DNA of 39,616 bases from a virus, in the IMG/VR virus record IMGVR_UViG_3300025118_000047, positions 1 through 39,616 of that record. One strand, 5' to 3'. The notes under the pieces were generated by a model. That model did not search any database. It saw only the letters and a program-made list of their open reading frames with translations, and was not told the origin of the DNA. The position numbers and the translations under genes are program-made. Below, piece after piece: positions 17,041 through 24,250 of this stretch (position 1 is the stretch's first letter; every line of letters starts with the position of its first letter).

Positions 17041-17376
17041 CTACCCTTGCAGCATCGTCTTACTGGTTGAAGCATCCACTTCGTCATGACGTTCTCCTTT
17101 TCCTATCTGTATACCATCGTCACAGATTATCATATTTAAGGCATATGAAGTGCCTGAACTTAGACAGCCCAACAGAAACGCGTCCATTGGGTTGTGTCCA
17201 AAAGTAAATAGTTCCGTTAAAGGGTTAACCCCCCAAAGAAACACACCAACCCAAAAGCCAATACACATAGGACACGAGAAGAAATAGTGTTTGGGGCGAA
17301 TGCGGTCGAGAATCTTCGAAAAACACAGAAGCTGAGTGAGACCATAGGCCACCAATATGAAGTACAATAACTGCAT
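17041..17376 (-). CDS. Small membrane protein with CPMC-GFWVG motif (DUF1360-like)
   Basis: This 111-aa protein starts at the ATG at 17376, one base after the stop of the preceding gene. Longer starts upstream would lie inside that gene in another frame and give a non-membrane lead. It has a first hydrophobic helix (LLYFILVAYGLTQLLCF), then SCPMCIGFWVGVFLWG at about residues 34-49, then a hydrophobic stretch (PMDAFLLGCLSSGTSYALNM) and a charged tail. The CPxCxGFW motif is what I associate with small bacterial inner-membrane proteins of unknown function (DUF1360). Its position in the head-assembly cluster, near the portal and protease, is unexpected. T4 gp40, a membrane-associated head-assembly helper, is a functional analogy only. 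Confidence 0.65.
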   Translation of the reverse strand: MQLLYFILVAYGLTQLLCFSKILDRIRPKHYFFSCPMCIGFWVGVFLWGVNPLTELFTFGHNPMDAFLLGCLSSGTSYALNMIICDDGIQIGKGERHDEVDASTSKTMLQG

Positions 17377-17377
17377 T

Positions 17378-17884
17378 TTAGTACCGATAGCGTAGTGGAT
17401 AGTAGTAGTAGCCAGGGCGCATTCCACCCTTCTCGGCCTGCTGGGGGACCTCTCCAAGCTCTGTGGAGTTTCGGTCATCGGGCTGAGTATAGAAGCTCTC
17501 AAGATCACGTTCATACTGATCAGCAACCTGTTCCATCTCAGATTCATGCTTGATGAACTCTGCGATCACATATACAGCGGCCTGGAGAGAGTTAGGGTTC
17601 TCACTCTCATAGAGGGTAGCCTCCAAGGATCTAAAGATATTTCCGCCTTGGATTGACTCACGACCAATAATACCACGGTTGGCTAATAGTTCCAACAAGC
17701 GATCTTGGTAGTAATAAACATCCTCTCGCTCAGAGGACTTGGGATAAGTCACAACCTTCAGTTCATTTGGTATCACCGCGATATCAATCTTGCGATGATC
17801 CATAATAAGCAGGGAACCGTCCAGGGCGCGGCGCGCCTTAAGTTCTACTGTAGCCTGGGGCCCTCCCAGTGTGATCTTAATCAT
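17378..17884 (-). CDS. Unknown protein between portal and protease
   Basis: This 168-aa protein begins MIKITLGGPQATVELKARRA with a beta-rich first third (LLIMDHRKIDIAVIPNELKV). A charged helical part follows (REDVYYYQDRLLELLANRGI, then ESEMEQVADQYERDLESFY), and the end is rich in Tyr and Arg (GYYYYPLRYRY). Its start overlaps the preceding 270-aa gene by eight bases. No signal or membrane segment is seen. The location suggests a capsid-assembly or core protein, but I do not recognise a family. Confidence 0.55.
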   Translation of the reverse strand: MIKITLGGPQATVELKARRALDGSLLIMDHRKIDIAVIPNELKVVTYPKSSEREDVYYYQDRLLELLANRGIIGRESIQGGNIFRSLEATLYESENPNSLQAAVYVIAEFIKHESEMEQVADQYERDLESFYTQPDDRNSTELGEVPQQAEKGGMRPGYYYYPLRYRY

Positions 17885-18689
17885 TGGTATTAAGTTCCCG
17901 TATAAGTTCTTGAACCTGCAGAATTTTTTGGAAATCCGCCTGTTCTAGTTGGCGCGTCCGAAACTCTTCTAGATAGTTAAGGACAGCTTCCGTCTTATCG
18001 CGAATAAGTCCCCCATCCTCATTAGTGGTGACCGACTCATAAAGCGCTTTCTTTAGGCGCCCCAGCTCCTGATTGAGATAAAGATTAAATTCGGCGCCGT
18101 CATCAGCAAAGGAAACGATATATTTATTGAGGAACTCTTTTTGTTCTTCTAAAAGGGTATTATATTTGTCGTTAAACTTTGCAATAAATGAACGATATAC
18201 CAGATTATCTACAGGCTTCATTTTTTGCTGGTTGGTGTTCTTGGGTGAGACCATCGAATCAATAATGGCCTGCTCGAATAAAACTTTCTTTTTAACAGGA
18301 GTCTTCCCATTAAAAATAGCATTGATCGAGGCTAAGGATTTATAGTTAGACACGAAATTATTCCAAAGCGTGGCGCCCAAATGCTTGTTAATGTCCCCTA
18401 TGACTTTCGATTGAGCGCCGAAAAGGCCATCGGCGTCTATCTGTCGATGCGCCACCTTGGTTTCGTGAAGAAGCTTTTCCGCAATCACCGGTTGGGTGTT
18501 TTTTGTCTCTACCAAAATACGATAAAGCCCAAGCTCCTCCATCAAAAGACCACCCGCAACAAAATTCTCCTTGAGAATATCTAAGATATCATTTCGTCGC
18601 GTGACATTCTGCGCCACGATGGACTTGGTGAGTTCTCTAACAAGGCTCTCATAAATGAATGCCGTATTACGTTTCTTGTTGTGTTTCAT
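17877..18689 (-). CDS. Unknown head-cluster protein after the portal
   Basis: This 270-aa, mostly helical protein opens MKHNKKRNTAFIYESLVREL and continues with alternating charged helices (NDILDILKENFVAGG, KKVLFEQAIIDSM, LLEEQKEFLNKYIVSF, YLEEFRTRQLEQADFQ). Its start lies inside the portal gene (23-base overlap) and its end overlaps the next gene, so translation is coupled to portal synthesis. Proteins of this size and helicity follow the portal in many T4-like marine phages without a known function. The place corresponds to prohead core genes 67/68 in T4, but no sequence similarity to them is apparent. Confidence 0.55.
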   Translation of the reverse strand: MKHNKKRNTAFIYESLVRELTKSIVAQNVTRRNDILDILKENFVAGGLLMEELGLYRILVETKNTQPVIAEKLLHETKVAHRQIDADGLFGAQSKVIGDINKHLGATLWNNFVSNYKSLASINAIFNGKTPVKKKVLFEQAIIDSMVSPKNTNQQKMKPVDNLVYRSFIAKFNDKYNTLLEEQKEFLNKYIVSFADDGAEFNLYLNQELGRLKKALYESVTTNEDGGLIRDKTEAVLNYLEEFRTRQLEQADFQKILQVQELIRELNTND

Positions 18690-20619
18690 CCTTCTCTGCC
18701 TCTTTGTTTTCTAGCTGACTAATTAGCTGTCGCACCGCCACGGTGTTTTCCAATAATATTTTTTCTTCTTCTCCATTATAAATAGACTGCTCGCTTTCTT
18801 CCAGACCAACAAGTTCCCTAAAGTCTGGCATACTTATGCCGCCGGCGCCATGGCCCTTGTTCTTTCGGTGAGTATTAACTTCCACCCCTTGGGCTGTTCG
18901 ACGCAGATGACGGCTGCGGGGGCCCGAATGACCCTTACGTCTTCGATCATAGGGAAAGCGCTTCCCTCGGTCTTCGCGGCGCCCCGGTGTGGCCAGAAGG
19001 GCAGAGTCATCGCCACCTAGATCATCGCCACCTAGATCATCGCCGCCGAGATCATCGCCACCTAGATCATCGCCACCGAGATCATCGCCACCGAGATCAT
19101 CGCCACCTAGACCACCCATTTCGCCGCCTAGGCCTGCGCCTTCTGCGGCCGCCTGTTCACCCACAGCTTCAATGGCTGCTTGATATTTTCGATCATAGAA
19201 CGTTTCTCGCTGGTTGCGCAGGAACTCGTCGTCGGTCATACTGAGGATATTCTTAGATATCCAGCGTTTGCTATAAACTCCTTCGGGCACGCCGCCGGCC
19301 AATTCGAACTTAGTCCGGAGGTACTCCAGGTGTTGTAATTCAGCCAGGCGCGAAGGATTATTTAGATTAATGTTAAAGGAAACAAGGTCCTCACCACGGA
19401 AGCCTAGAGTATACAAGTGAACCACAGCAATCTTTTCTAGCTCGGAGAGGAAAGAACGTTGCAATCGCAAGATAGTCCGTGAGAACCGAATATCCTTCTG
19501 AGCTAGAGTAGTCTTGTCTTCCGAGTCTCCCTCGCCCATAGTTAGATAGGACTGGGGGATCTTGATAGCCGAGAACAGCTTGTCTCGCATATATTTTACG
19601 TCTTCAATATCATTAAGATTCTTTGCACCTTGCAAGGAAACAATATCCGAACCCACTCCACCACGAATAGGAATGAAGTAATCTTCCTCTAAAGAGAGAG
19701 GGTTGTAGCGAAGATCCACGCGGCCGGTGCTTGCATCAACAAGCTGATTACGCTTAAGCTCAGTCTTCACCTTCTCCATATACTGGGCCACGTCCTGGGG
19801 TGGGATGTTGCCGACGTCAATCTTAAAGACCCGGCGCTCGGGAGCGCGCACAACGCGATACGCAAGCATCGCATCTTCAATAAGTACAAGCTGGCGCCAG
19901 ATCCGGCGGGCGGGCTCCAGGACCGAAGTGCCGTACGGGTTATTTTTGTCATTGCCCAAAATACGGAAATGAGCTACCTGCCAGTTTTCAAAGGTCATAC
20001 CCGCACCATTCCATTGGAATTGCACATAGTTGGGGTTGGTGTTATCTTGCCCCTCTAACCTCTCAATTTCACTATTCGGAAGACCGATCACTGACGTAAC
20101 ACCCATCTTGTCATCAATGTCTAGATACAAAAAGAAATCACCATACTTGCACATCGATCGTGCCCATCCAAAAGCATTAAATTCAATGTTCAGTGCATCA
20201 TAAAAAAGTTGTTCGAGGATGGTTTTGATTTCGTGATTAAGGCAGTCAACATTCAGCAATTTGTCAAATTCATTAGAAGTGGTCATCTCATCTGCATAGA
20301 TATCCATAGCGGACGCAATCTCAGGCATATACTCCATTTGATCAAAATCAACGTAGCGCTCATTTCGGTTCTGGTTACGCATCGCATGCGAGGAAAGAAC
20401 GTTATAATTCTGCGAGAGGTTGTCTGTGGCTCGCTTAAACTCTTGGCCACTGAGAGATGTGAATCTTGTTTTATATTTATCTAGGTCGTTTCTACGCTCT
20501 TGGCGCGCAATCTGCGCGCGGTAATTTACAATTGGCCCAGAGAACAGTCGCGTCAGCCTCTGGAAGAGGGGCGATGCTGGATTGTAGGGATTCTTTGATT
20601 TTTTATTGTTGGGTGCCAT
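18667..20619 (-). CDS. Portal protein (T4 gp20-like) with an acidic-repeat C-terminal extension
   Basis: This 650-aa protein forms the dodecameric vertex for DNA entry. The hallmark ERYVDFDQMEYMPEIASAMD, then IYADEMTTSNEF, lies near residues 87-118, as in gp20. The stem/clip region includes TLAQKDIRFSRTILRLQRSF near residues 370-390. T4 gp20 is 524 aa; here the core is followed by GGEMGGLGG, seven copies of LGGDD (about residues 503-538) and a basic segment (GRREDRGKRFPYDRRRKGH). The final part is helical (VAVRQLISQLENKEAEKDET). The extension is unlike the core and probably lies inside the head. Four bases separate its start from the TerL stop. Confidence 0.9.
   Translation of the reverse strand: MAPNNKKSKNPYNPASPLFQRLTRLFSGPIVNYRAQIARQERRNDLDKYKTRFTSLSGQEFKRATDNLSQNYNVLSSHAMRNQNRNERYVDFDQMEYMPEIASAMDIYADEMTTSNEFDKLLNVDCLNHEIKTILEQLFYDALNIEFNAFGWARSMCKYGDFFLYLDIDDKMGVTSVIGLPNSEIERLEGQDNTNPNYVQFQWNGAGMTFENWQVAHFRILGNDKNNPYGTSVLEPARRIWRQLVLIEDAMLAYRVVRAPERRVFKIDVGNIPPQDVAQYMEKVKTELKRNQLVDASTGRVDLRYNPLSLEEDYFIPIRGGVGSDIVSLQGAKNLNDIEDVKYMRDKLFSAIKIPQSYLTMGEGDSEDKTTLAQKDIRFSRTILRLQRSFLSELEKIAVVHLYTLGFRGEDLVSFNINLNNPSRLAELQHLEYLRTKFELAGGVPEGVYSKRWISKNILSMTDDEFLRNQRETFYDRKYQAAIEAVGEQAAAEGAGLGGEMGGLGGDDLGGDDLGGDDLGGDDLGGDDLGGDDLGGDDSALLATPGRREDRGKRFPYDRRRKGHSGPRSRHLRRTAQGVEVNTHRKNKGHGAGGISMPDFRELVGLEESEQSIYNGEEEKILLENTVAVRQLISQLENKEAEKDETQQET
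19007..19111 (-). repeat. Seven tandem 15-bp units encoding LGGDD in the portal gene
   Basis: Seven contiguous 15-base units differ only at one or two positions (T or G in the CTAG/CGAG part, and A or G in the CCACC/CCGCC part). In frame each encodes Leu-Gly-Gly-Asp-Asp. The near-identity indicates recent slippage expansion, and the copy number is probably variable between relatives. Confidence 0.95.
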
Positions 20620-20622
20620 TTA

Positions 20623-22209
20623 TTATCCTTTAATTAAAGCAATATACTGTTCATTATACTGCTGTGCTGCCTGTTTTTGAAGTGATTCTTTAGTACTCCG
20701 ATGGCCAATCATCCCCGGAACGGAGGTCGAGAGATCTTTTTTCGACGTCGAGATCGCACCAATAAATTCTTTACTATATTCAACACTTCGTTGGCTCTCG
20801 ACAATCACTGTATCCCTCACCCAACAACCAATTGCAAACGACATAATTAAATCGTCATTATAACTACGCATCGCCTGTGGTCTGCCGTGATGCCACACAA
20901 ATGTTTTCATTTCAGATAACAGGCGGTTGGAGTTTATCTTAATTAGTTTGTTTCTCATAAACTCTTCCATCTTCGCTATAATGAGAGGGCGAGTTTTAGA
21001 AGAAGTGGTAAAGCCAGGAATTACATTCGACTGCCACTGGGCTGTGACCGGATCAACAAACTCGTGAGTAGTCTTGGTGGTGTAATAAATATTAGGGTAG
21101 CCCTTGTCCTGAAGTTTTTTGAGTACCGCGTAGCCAATATTGTTGTTCTCGATAACGACCATAGGGTTGCCGAATTCTTGCGCCACATTAAACAGAATGT
21201 CTGCAAAATCGTCGGGAGTGGGCTTGCCGACATATTCCGCCACCACCTCTAAGTCTTCCAATTTAAACACATGAAAAGCCGAATTATCCTGTCCATCGCC
21301 GCGGGCCACGTCAGCAGAGATCATATAGGTTGCGCCGGGCTGAGCGCTTTCCCAAATCCAATAGTTGCGGTCGAAGCCTGTACGATACTTAGGAGAAGAT
21401 ACCTTTTCTAAATAACCTGCCAAGTCGTCAGGGTGAATAACTGACTCTCCCGACACATTGAAATTGCACTCTAGTTCTTGCGCAATTTGACGACGAGACA
21501 TGTTTTTTGTCTCTTTTTCATACCACGTGGCGTCGCGGTCAGGATGCACATCCCAATAAAGAGTGGTCATATAAAAATCATTCAGACCCGCTTCAGAATC
21601 AACACAATTTTTATGGAACCAATTTCCCACTCCATTGGGAGTGGATAGGGCGATACAACGACCGCCCGTAGAGAGAGTGGGGTATAGCGCTGTCCACAAC
21701 TCATCAAGGCGTTCCACGTGAGCGGCCTCGTCGATAACTAGTAACGAGAGTGCCTCAGAACGACCGGCGTCTCCAGCCGTAGAGGACCCCTTGATCTGTG
21801 AGCCGTTGGATAATTCAAATGAAGTTCTGTTGTCAATAGAGATATCAGCAATCTGCATCCAGTCGGGGAGGTTTTTAATAATTGCTTTTACTTTTTTTAC
21901 CAGGTTGGTAGCGGTTTGTAACTTAGTGGCAACAACAAGAATATTTTTGTCGCGATGAAACATCATCAGCCAACCAATATAGGCCGCTGTAATGGTAGAA
22001 ATCCCAAGTTGTCGGGCTTTTAAAATGATATTAAAACGATAATCGTTAAAATCACCCAACAAATCTCGCTGATAATCGTAGGCCTTAAAGGGGATGAGCC
22101 CACGCTGGGGGTGGGAGATACGGCAATAATTCGTTGTAAAATATGCCGGGTCCTTCCCAGCCCTTACTATCTCTTTAAGAATTTCCTCTTTGGTAAGCTC
22201 ATTTGCCAT
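20623..22209 (-). CDS. Terminase large subunit (T4 gp17-like)
   Basis: This 528-aa protein is the ATP-driven DNA packaging motor and headful nuclease. The ATPase domain has the adenine-binding YDYQRDLL (residues 44-51), a Walker A-like KARQLGIST (64-72), Walker B LLVIDEAAH (156-164, with D160 and E161) and the coupling motif ALSTPNG (187-193). The RNase H-like nuclease domain shows MISADVARGDGQDNSAF with D300, VVIENNNIG with E354, and SYNDDLIMSFAIG with D452/D453. The length is slightly below T4 gp17 (610 aa). The portal gene follows at once. All catalytic residues appear intact. Confidence 0.95.
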   Translation of the reverse strand: MANELTKEEILKEIVRAGKDPAYFTTNYCRISHPQRGLIPFKAYDYQRDLLGDFNDYRFNIILKARQLGISTITAAYIGWLMMFHRDKNILVVATKLQTATNLVKKVKAIIKNLPDWMQIADISIDNRTSFELSNGSQIKGSSTAGDAGRSEALSLLVIDEAAHVERLDELWTALYPTLSTGGRCIALSTPNGVGNWFHKNCVDSEAGLNDFYMTTLYWDVHPDRDATWYEKETKNMSRRQIAQELECNFNVSGESVIHPDDLAGYLEKVSSPKYRTGFDRNYWIWESAQPGATYMISADVARGDGQDNSAFHVFKLEDLEVVAEYVGKPTPDDFADILFNVAQEFGNPMVVIENNNIGYAVLKKLQDKGYPNIYYTTKTTHEFVDPVTAQWQSNVIPGFTTSSKTRPLIIAKMEEFMRNKLIKINSNRLLSEMKTFVWHHGRPQAMRSYNDDLIMSFAIGCWVRDTVIVESQRSVEYSKEFIGAISTSKKDLSTSVPGMIGHRSTKESLQKQAAQQYNEQYIALIKG

Positions 22210-22217
22210 AACATCCG

Positions 22218-22766
22218 CTATTTGCCCTTGCGAGTATCATTCTCCGGGCGCTTATTCTTCGGGCCCTGGGCTAACCAATCCTTATAAGCTTTATCCAAAC
22301 GATCTTCGTCTGAGCCGGCTTCGACCTCTCCGACATCTTTGAGGCCGCCAATGAGATAATCACAATGGGCCTGACAATCAGTACGATAGTTAGACAATCG
22401 TTGCACCAGAATATGATGATCGCCTTGCTTGGTCAACGTAAGCCCATTACCGGTAATAGCTTTATATTCTTTCTTTAAAAACTTAATAATCCCCTGAAGC
22501 TTACGGCCAATTTCATTCTCGAACCCCTTGTCCTTAACGTCTGTGATGCGCACCTCTGCTTGATATTTTAATCTCAAAAGCGGGCCATGGAATTGAACCT
22601 TAAAGCCGTCCATCACGCGTCGGTCCTTAATATAGTGACCGTCTTCCCTGGATAACCCAGCTATGCGGGCTTTCCCATCTGCTTGCAAAGTTTCATCGTG
22701 AGCACCATCATATGAATTGGCAGCTGCCTGATTAATTCCTTGAATGATTTCGTATACTGTAGCCAT
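22218..22766 (-). CDS. Unknown protein directly before the large terminase
   Basis: This 182-aa protein begins MATVYEIIQGINQAAANSYD. The middle is mixed alpha/beta (GFKVQFHGPLLRLKYQAEVR, KLQGIIKFLKKEYKAITGNG), followed by HHILVQRLSNYRTDCQAHCD and a charged tail. Small terminase genes often precede TerL, but no helix-turn-helix or long coiled coil is evident. The beta-rich centre recalls proteins with a virion or DNA-ends role, so I leave the function open. The start follows the 126-aa gene by five bases. Confidence 0.5.
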   Translation of the reverse strand: MATVYEIIQGINQAAANSYDGAHDETLQADGKARIAGLSREDGHYIKDRRVMDGFKVQFHGPLLRLKYQAEVRITDVKDKGFENEIGRKLQGIIKFLKKEYKAITGNGLTLTKQGDHHILVQRLSNYRTDCQAHCDYLIGGLKDVGEVEAGSDEDRLDKAYKDWLAQGPKNKRPENDTRKGK

Positions 22767-22771
22767 AGTGT

Positions 22772-23152
22772 TTATCCCTTATTTGGTCTCCAACCATTTT
22801 TCCATCTCTCTTCTCGATTCTCGACCCATTGTATATAGCATTTGAAGCAAGCTTCGAACTTATTCATATACAGATCATCGCGTGAATGAAAAGAATATTT
22901 CTCACAAACAGGACAAGCCCGGTTGTGGTCTCTAGTAAGTAGTTTTTTGTTTATTAAAAATCCGTCTTGTTCCACTTTGTCTTGAGTTTCAGATAGTTTG
23001 GAGAATTTCTTACGCTCTGCGTGAGATTGGGCGATATAGTCTTTCTCTTTATCCTCGTCCCAAAACCGCCGCGGGTTGTTGATAGCTTCGGTGCCATATT
23101 TCTGTGAGATGGCTTTTTCTAACTTGGCAACCCGGTCTTGTTTATCACTCAT
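22772..23152 (-). CDS. Small zinc-binding protein (two CxxC pairs)
   Basis: This 126-aa protein has a charged helical N-terminal 70 residues (including RRFWDEDKEKDYIAQSHAER). A probable four-cysteine zinc site follows: C80-P-V-C83 and C102-F-K-C105, separated by 18 residues with a His and acidic residues. The C-terminus is Trp and Arg rich (WVENREERWKNGWRPNKG). The ATG overlaps the stop of the preceding spanin-like gene (ATGA). It precedes the packaging genes, so a DNA or terminase accessory role is possible but unproven. Confidence 0.6.
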   Translation of the reverse strand: MSDKQDRVAKLEKAISQKYGTEAINNPRRFWDEDKEKDYIAQSHAERKKFSKLSETQDKVEQDGFLINKKLLTRDHNRACPVCEKYSFHSRDDLYMNKFEACFKCYIQWVENREERWKNGWRPNKG

Positions 23153-23625
23153 TGATTAGCGATCTCAGTAGAGATAGCAAAAATACCAAGAGAGGTTAAT
23201 GTACCGATACCGAAACCAAGAGCCACGGCGAGAGGGCCGTTGGCTGGCTTGGGCTTGAGGACCAGCTCCCTCAAGTCGTCAATCTGAGACGTCTTGAGGA
23301 TCATCATTGCCTCATACTTATCTTTCCAGGTGTGGATTTCCACATCCTTAAAAGATAGCAGAAGCTCATAGTCTCGCTTCTGCAATTGCAGTTCATACTC
23401 TATCCGGAGTCCGCACTCAGCATCTTCAAATTTCTTATCGACCGCAATTTGTGCAGCTGCGGCCGGGGTCAGCAAGATCCCGTCAAAGGGTGCTGGGTCA
23501 CCCTTCTTGATATTCACTATATCATAGGATACTTCTTCTGTCTCTTCTGCAAAAACAAGCGGAGGAAATACAAAAAATGAAATCAAGTAAAGGGTTAATA
23601 TCTTTCTAACCATGTTCCAATCCAA
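23149..23625 (-). CDS. Exported membrane protein, spanin-like (lysis region)
   Basis: This 158-aa protein has a signal-like N-terminus (about residues 6-26, hydrophobic, ending FPPLVFA before EE). A periplasmic part follows, beginning IKKGDPAPFDGILLTP, AAAAQIAVDKKFED, a pattern I have seen in many phage lysis-region proteins. Next come charged helices (LRIEYELQLQKRDYELLLSF) and a C-terminal hydrophobic segment (ALGFGIGTLTSLGIFAIS). There is no lipobox cysteine, so it is not a classical Rz1 or u-spanin. Overlap of 20 bases with the 138-aa coiled-coil gene mirrors Rz/Rz1 nesting. A role in outer-membrane disruption is inferred. Confidence 0.5.
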   Translation of the reverse strand: MDWNMVRKILTLYLISFFVFPPLVFAEETEEVSYDIVNIKKGDPAPFDGILLTPAAAAQIAVDKKFEDAECGLRIEYELQLQKRDYELLLSFKDVEIHTWKDKYEAMMILKTSQIDDLRELVLKPKPANGPLAVALGFGIGTLTSLGIFAISTEIANQ

Positions 23626-24022
23626 ACATTCGAGCTATCTCTCGGGATAACTTCTCAGGATCATCATATCCCTCTTCGACCATCTTTTTAAGCTCTTTCT
23701 TTTTCTCAGTGTCTAGCTCCTCATTCTTCTTTGCATACTCTTCTTCGATCTTCGAGAGATTTTCCTGGTACTCTTTGAGGATAAGGTTCTTCTCCACAAT
23801 TTCTCTATTATGTAAGTTGTTTAAAGTATCCACCTCTTCTTTATGAGATTTACTAGACTTATCTAATACATCAAGCAGCGCCGCCACGTAGGCTCCATTC
23901 TTGGTAATTACAAATATAAGGAGGGCAATGATAAGCAAACAAAAAATCAACGGGATATACCAATGATTCTTTAGCCACACCCACGCTTTTTTCAGTTTAT
24001 GTTTTAGTGATAACCACTTCAT
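23606..24022 (-). CDS. Membrane-anchored coiled-coil protein, i-spanin (Rz)-like
   Basis: This 138-aa protein has a basic N-terminus, one transmembrane helix (residues about 22-42: IPLIFCLLIIALLIFVI), then a long Glu/Lys-rich coiled coil (VDTLNNLHNREIVEKN through EEEYAKKNEELDTEKKKELK). Topology and size match Rz-type inner-membrane spanins, which span the periplasm and fuse the membranes at the end of lysis. Its ATG overlaps the TAA of the holin-like gene (TAATG). The C-terminus (DDPEKLSREIARMFGLEHG) has no recognised motif. The pair with the next gene supports lysis, but similar proteins could serve elsewhere. Confidence 0.55.
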   Translation of the reverse strand: MKWLSLKHKLKKAWVWLKNHWYIPLIFCLLIIALLIFVITKNGAYVAALLDVLDKSSKSHKEEVDTLNNLHNREIVEKNLILKEYQENLSKIEEEYAKKNEELDTEKKKELKKMVEEGYDDPEKLSREIARMFGLEHG

Positions 24023-24207
24023 TATGGAACGCCTTTAAGTCTGGCTACAGCATCCACGACGGTTTGTCCACCAATATAAACACACGTAATCATTACCCAG
24101 TCAGCAGAGGTCAGATCCGCAAAGATCATCAAACCAGTTGCTGTAGCCCACGCTAGTAACTTGCGTGATACCAGCTTATCTAGTCCCTTATCTATTATAT
24201 GTCGCAT
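24022..24207 (-). CDS. Small holin-like membrane protein
   Basis: I start this 61-aa protein at the ATG at 24207 because an AAAGGAG element sits five bases upstream (24213-24219). An ATG six codons earlier (24225) lacks a good site. The protein reads MRHIIDKGLDKLVSRKLLAW, then ATATGLMIFADLTSADWVMI and TCVYIGGQTVVDAV, giving two hydrophobic segments separated by a short polar turn. The SADWVxITxxYIGGQTxxD pattern is common in small phage holins. It would permeabilise the inner membrane. Both spanin-like genes follow immediately. No endolysin is recognised in the window. Confidence 0.65.
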   Translation of the reverse strand: MRHIIDKGLDKLVSRKLLAWATATGLMIFADLTSADWVMITCVYIGGQTVVDAVARLKGVP

Positions 24208-24250
24208 AGTCACTCCTTTCAACATAATTAGTCAGAGTGTAAAGATATCT

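Noticed and set aside
17377-17547. Longer N-terminus for the membrane protein, starting at 17547
   Set aside because: The extra 57 residues lie wholly within the preceding gene in another frame, look like an out-of-frame translation (Arg/Ser/Pro rich) and precede a clean hydrophobic start at 17376.
19007-19111. CRISPR-like array
   Set aside because: The units are contiguous 15-bp repeats with no spacers and translate in frame as LGGDD in the portal gene.
22218-22766. Small terminase subunit (TerS)
   Set aside because: Position before TerL is suggestive, but no DNA-binding helix-turn-helix or oligomerising coiled coil is visible, so I left it as unknown.
24208-24225. Upstream ATG for the holin-like gene at 24225
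   Set aside because: No ribosome site precedes it, while the AAAGGAG ideal for the internal ATG at 24207 lies within this extension.
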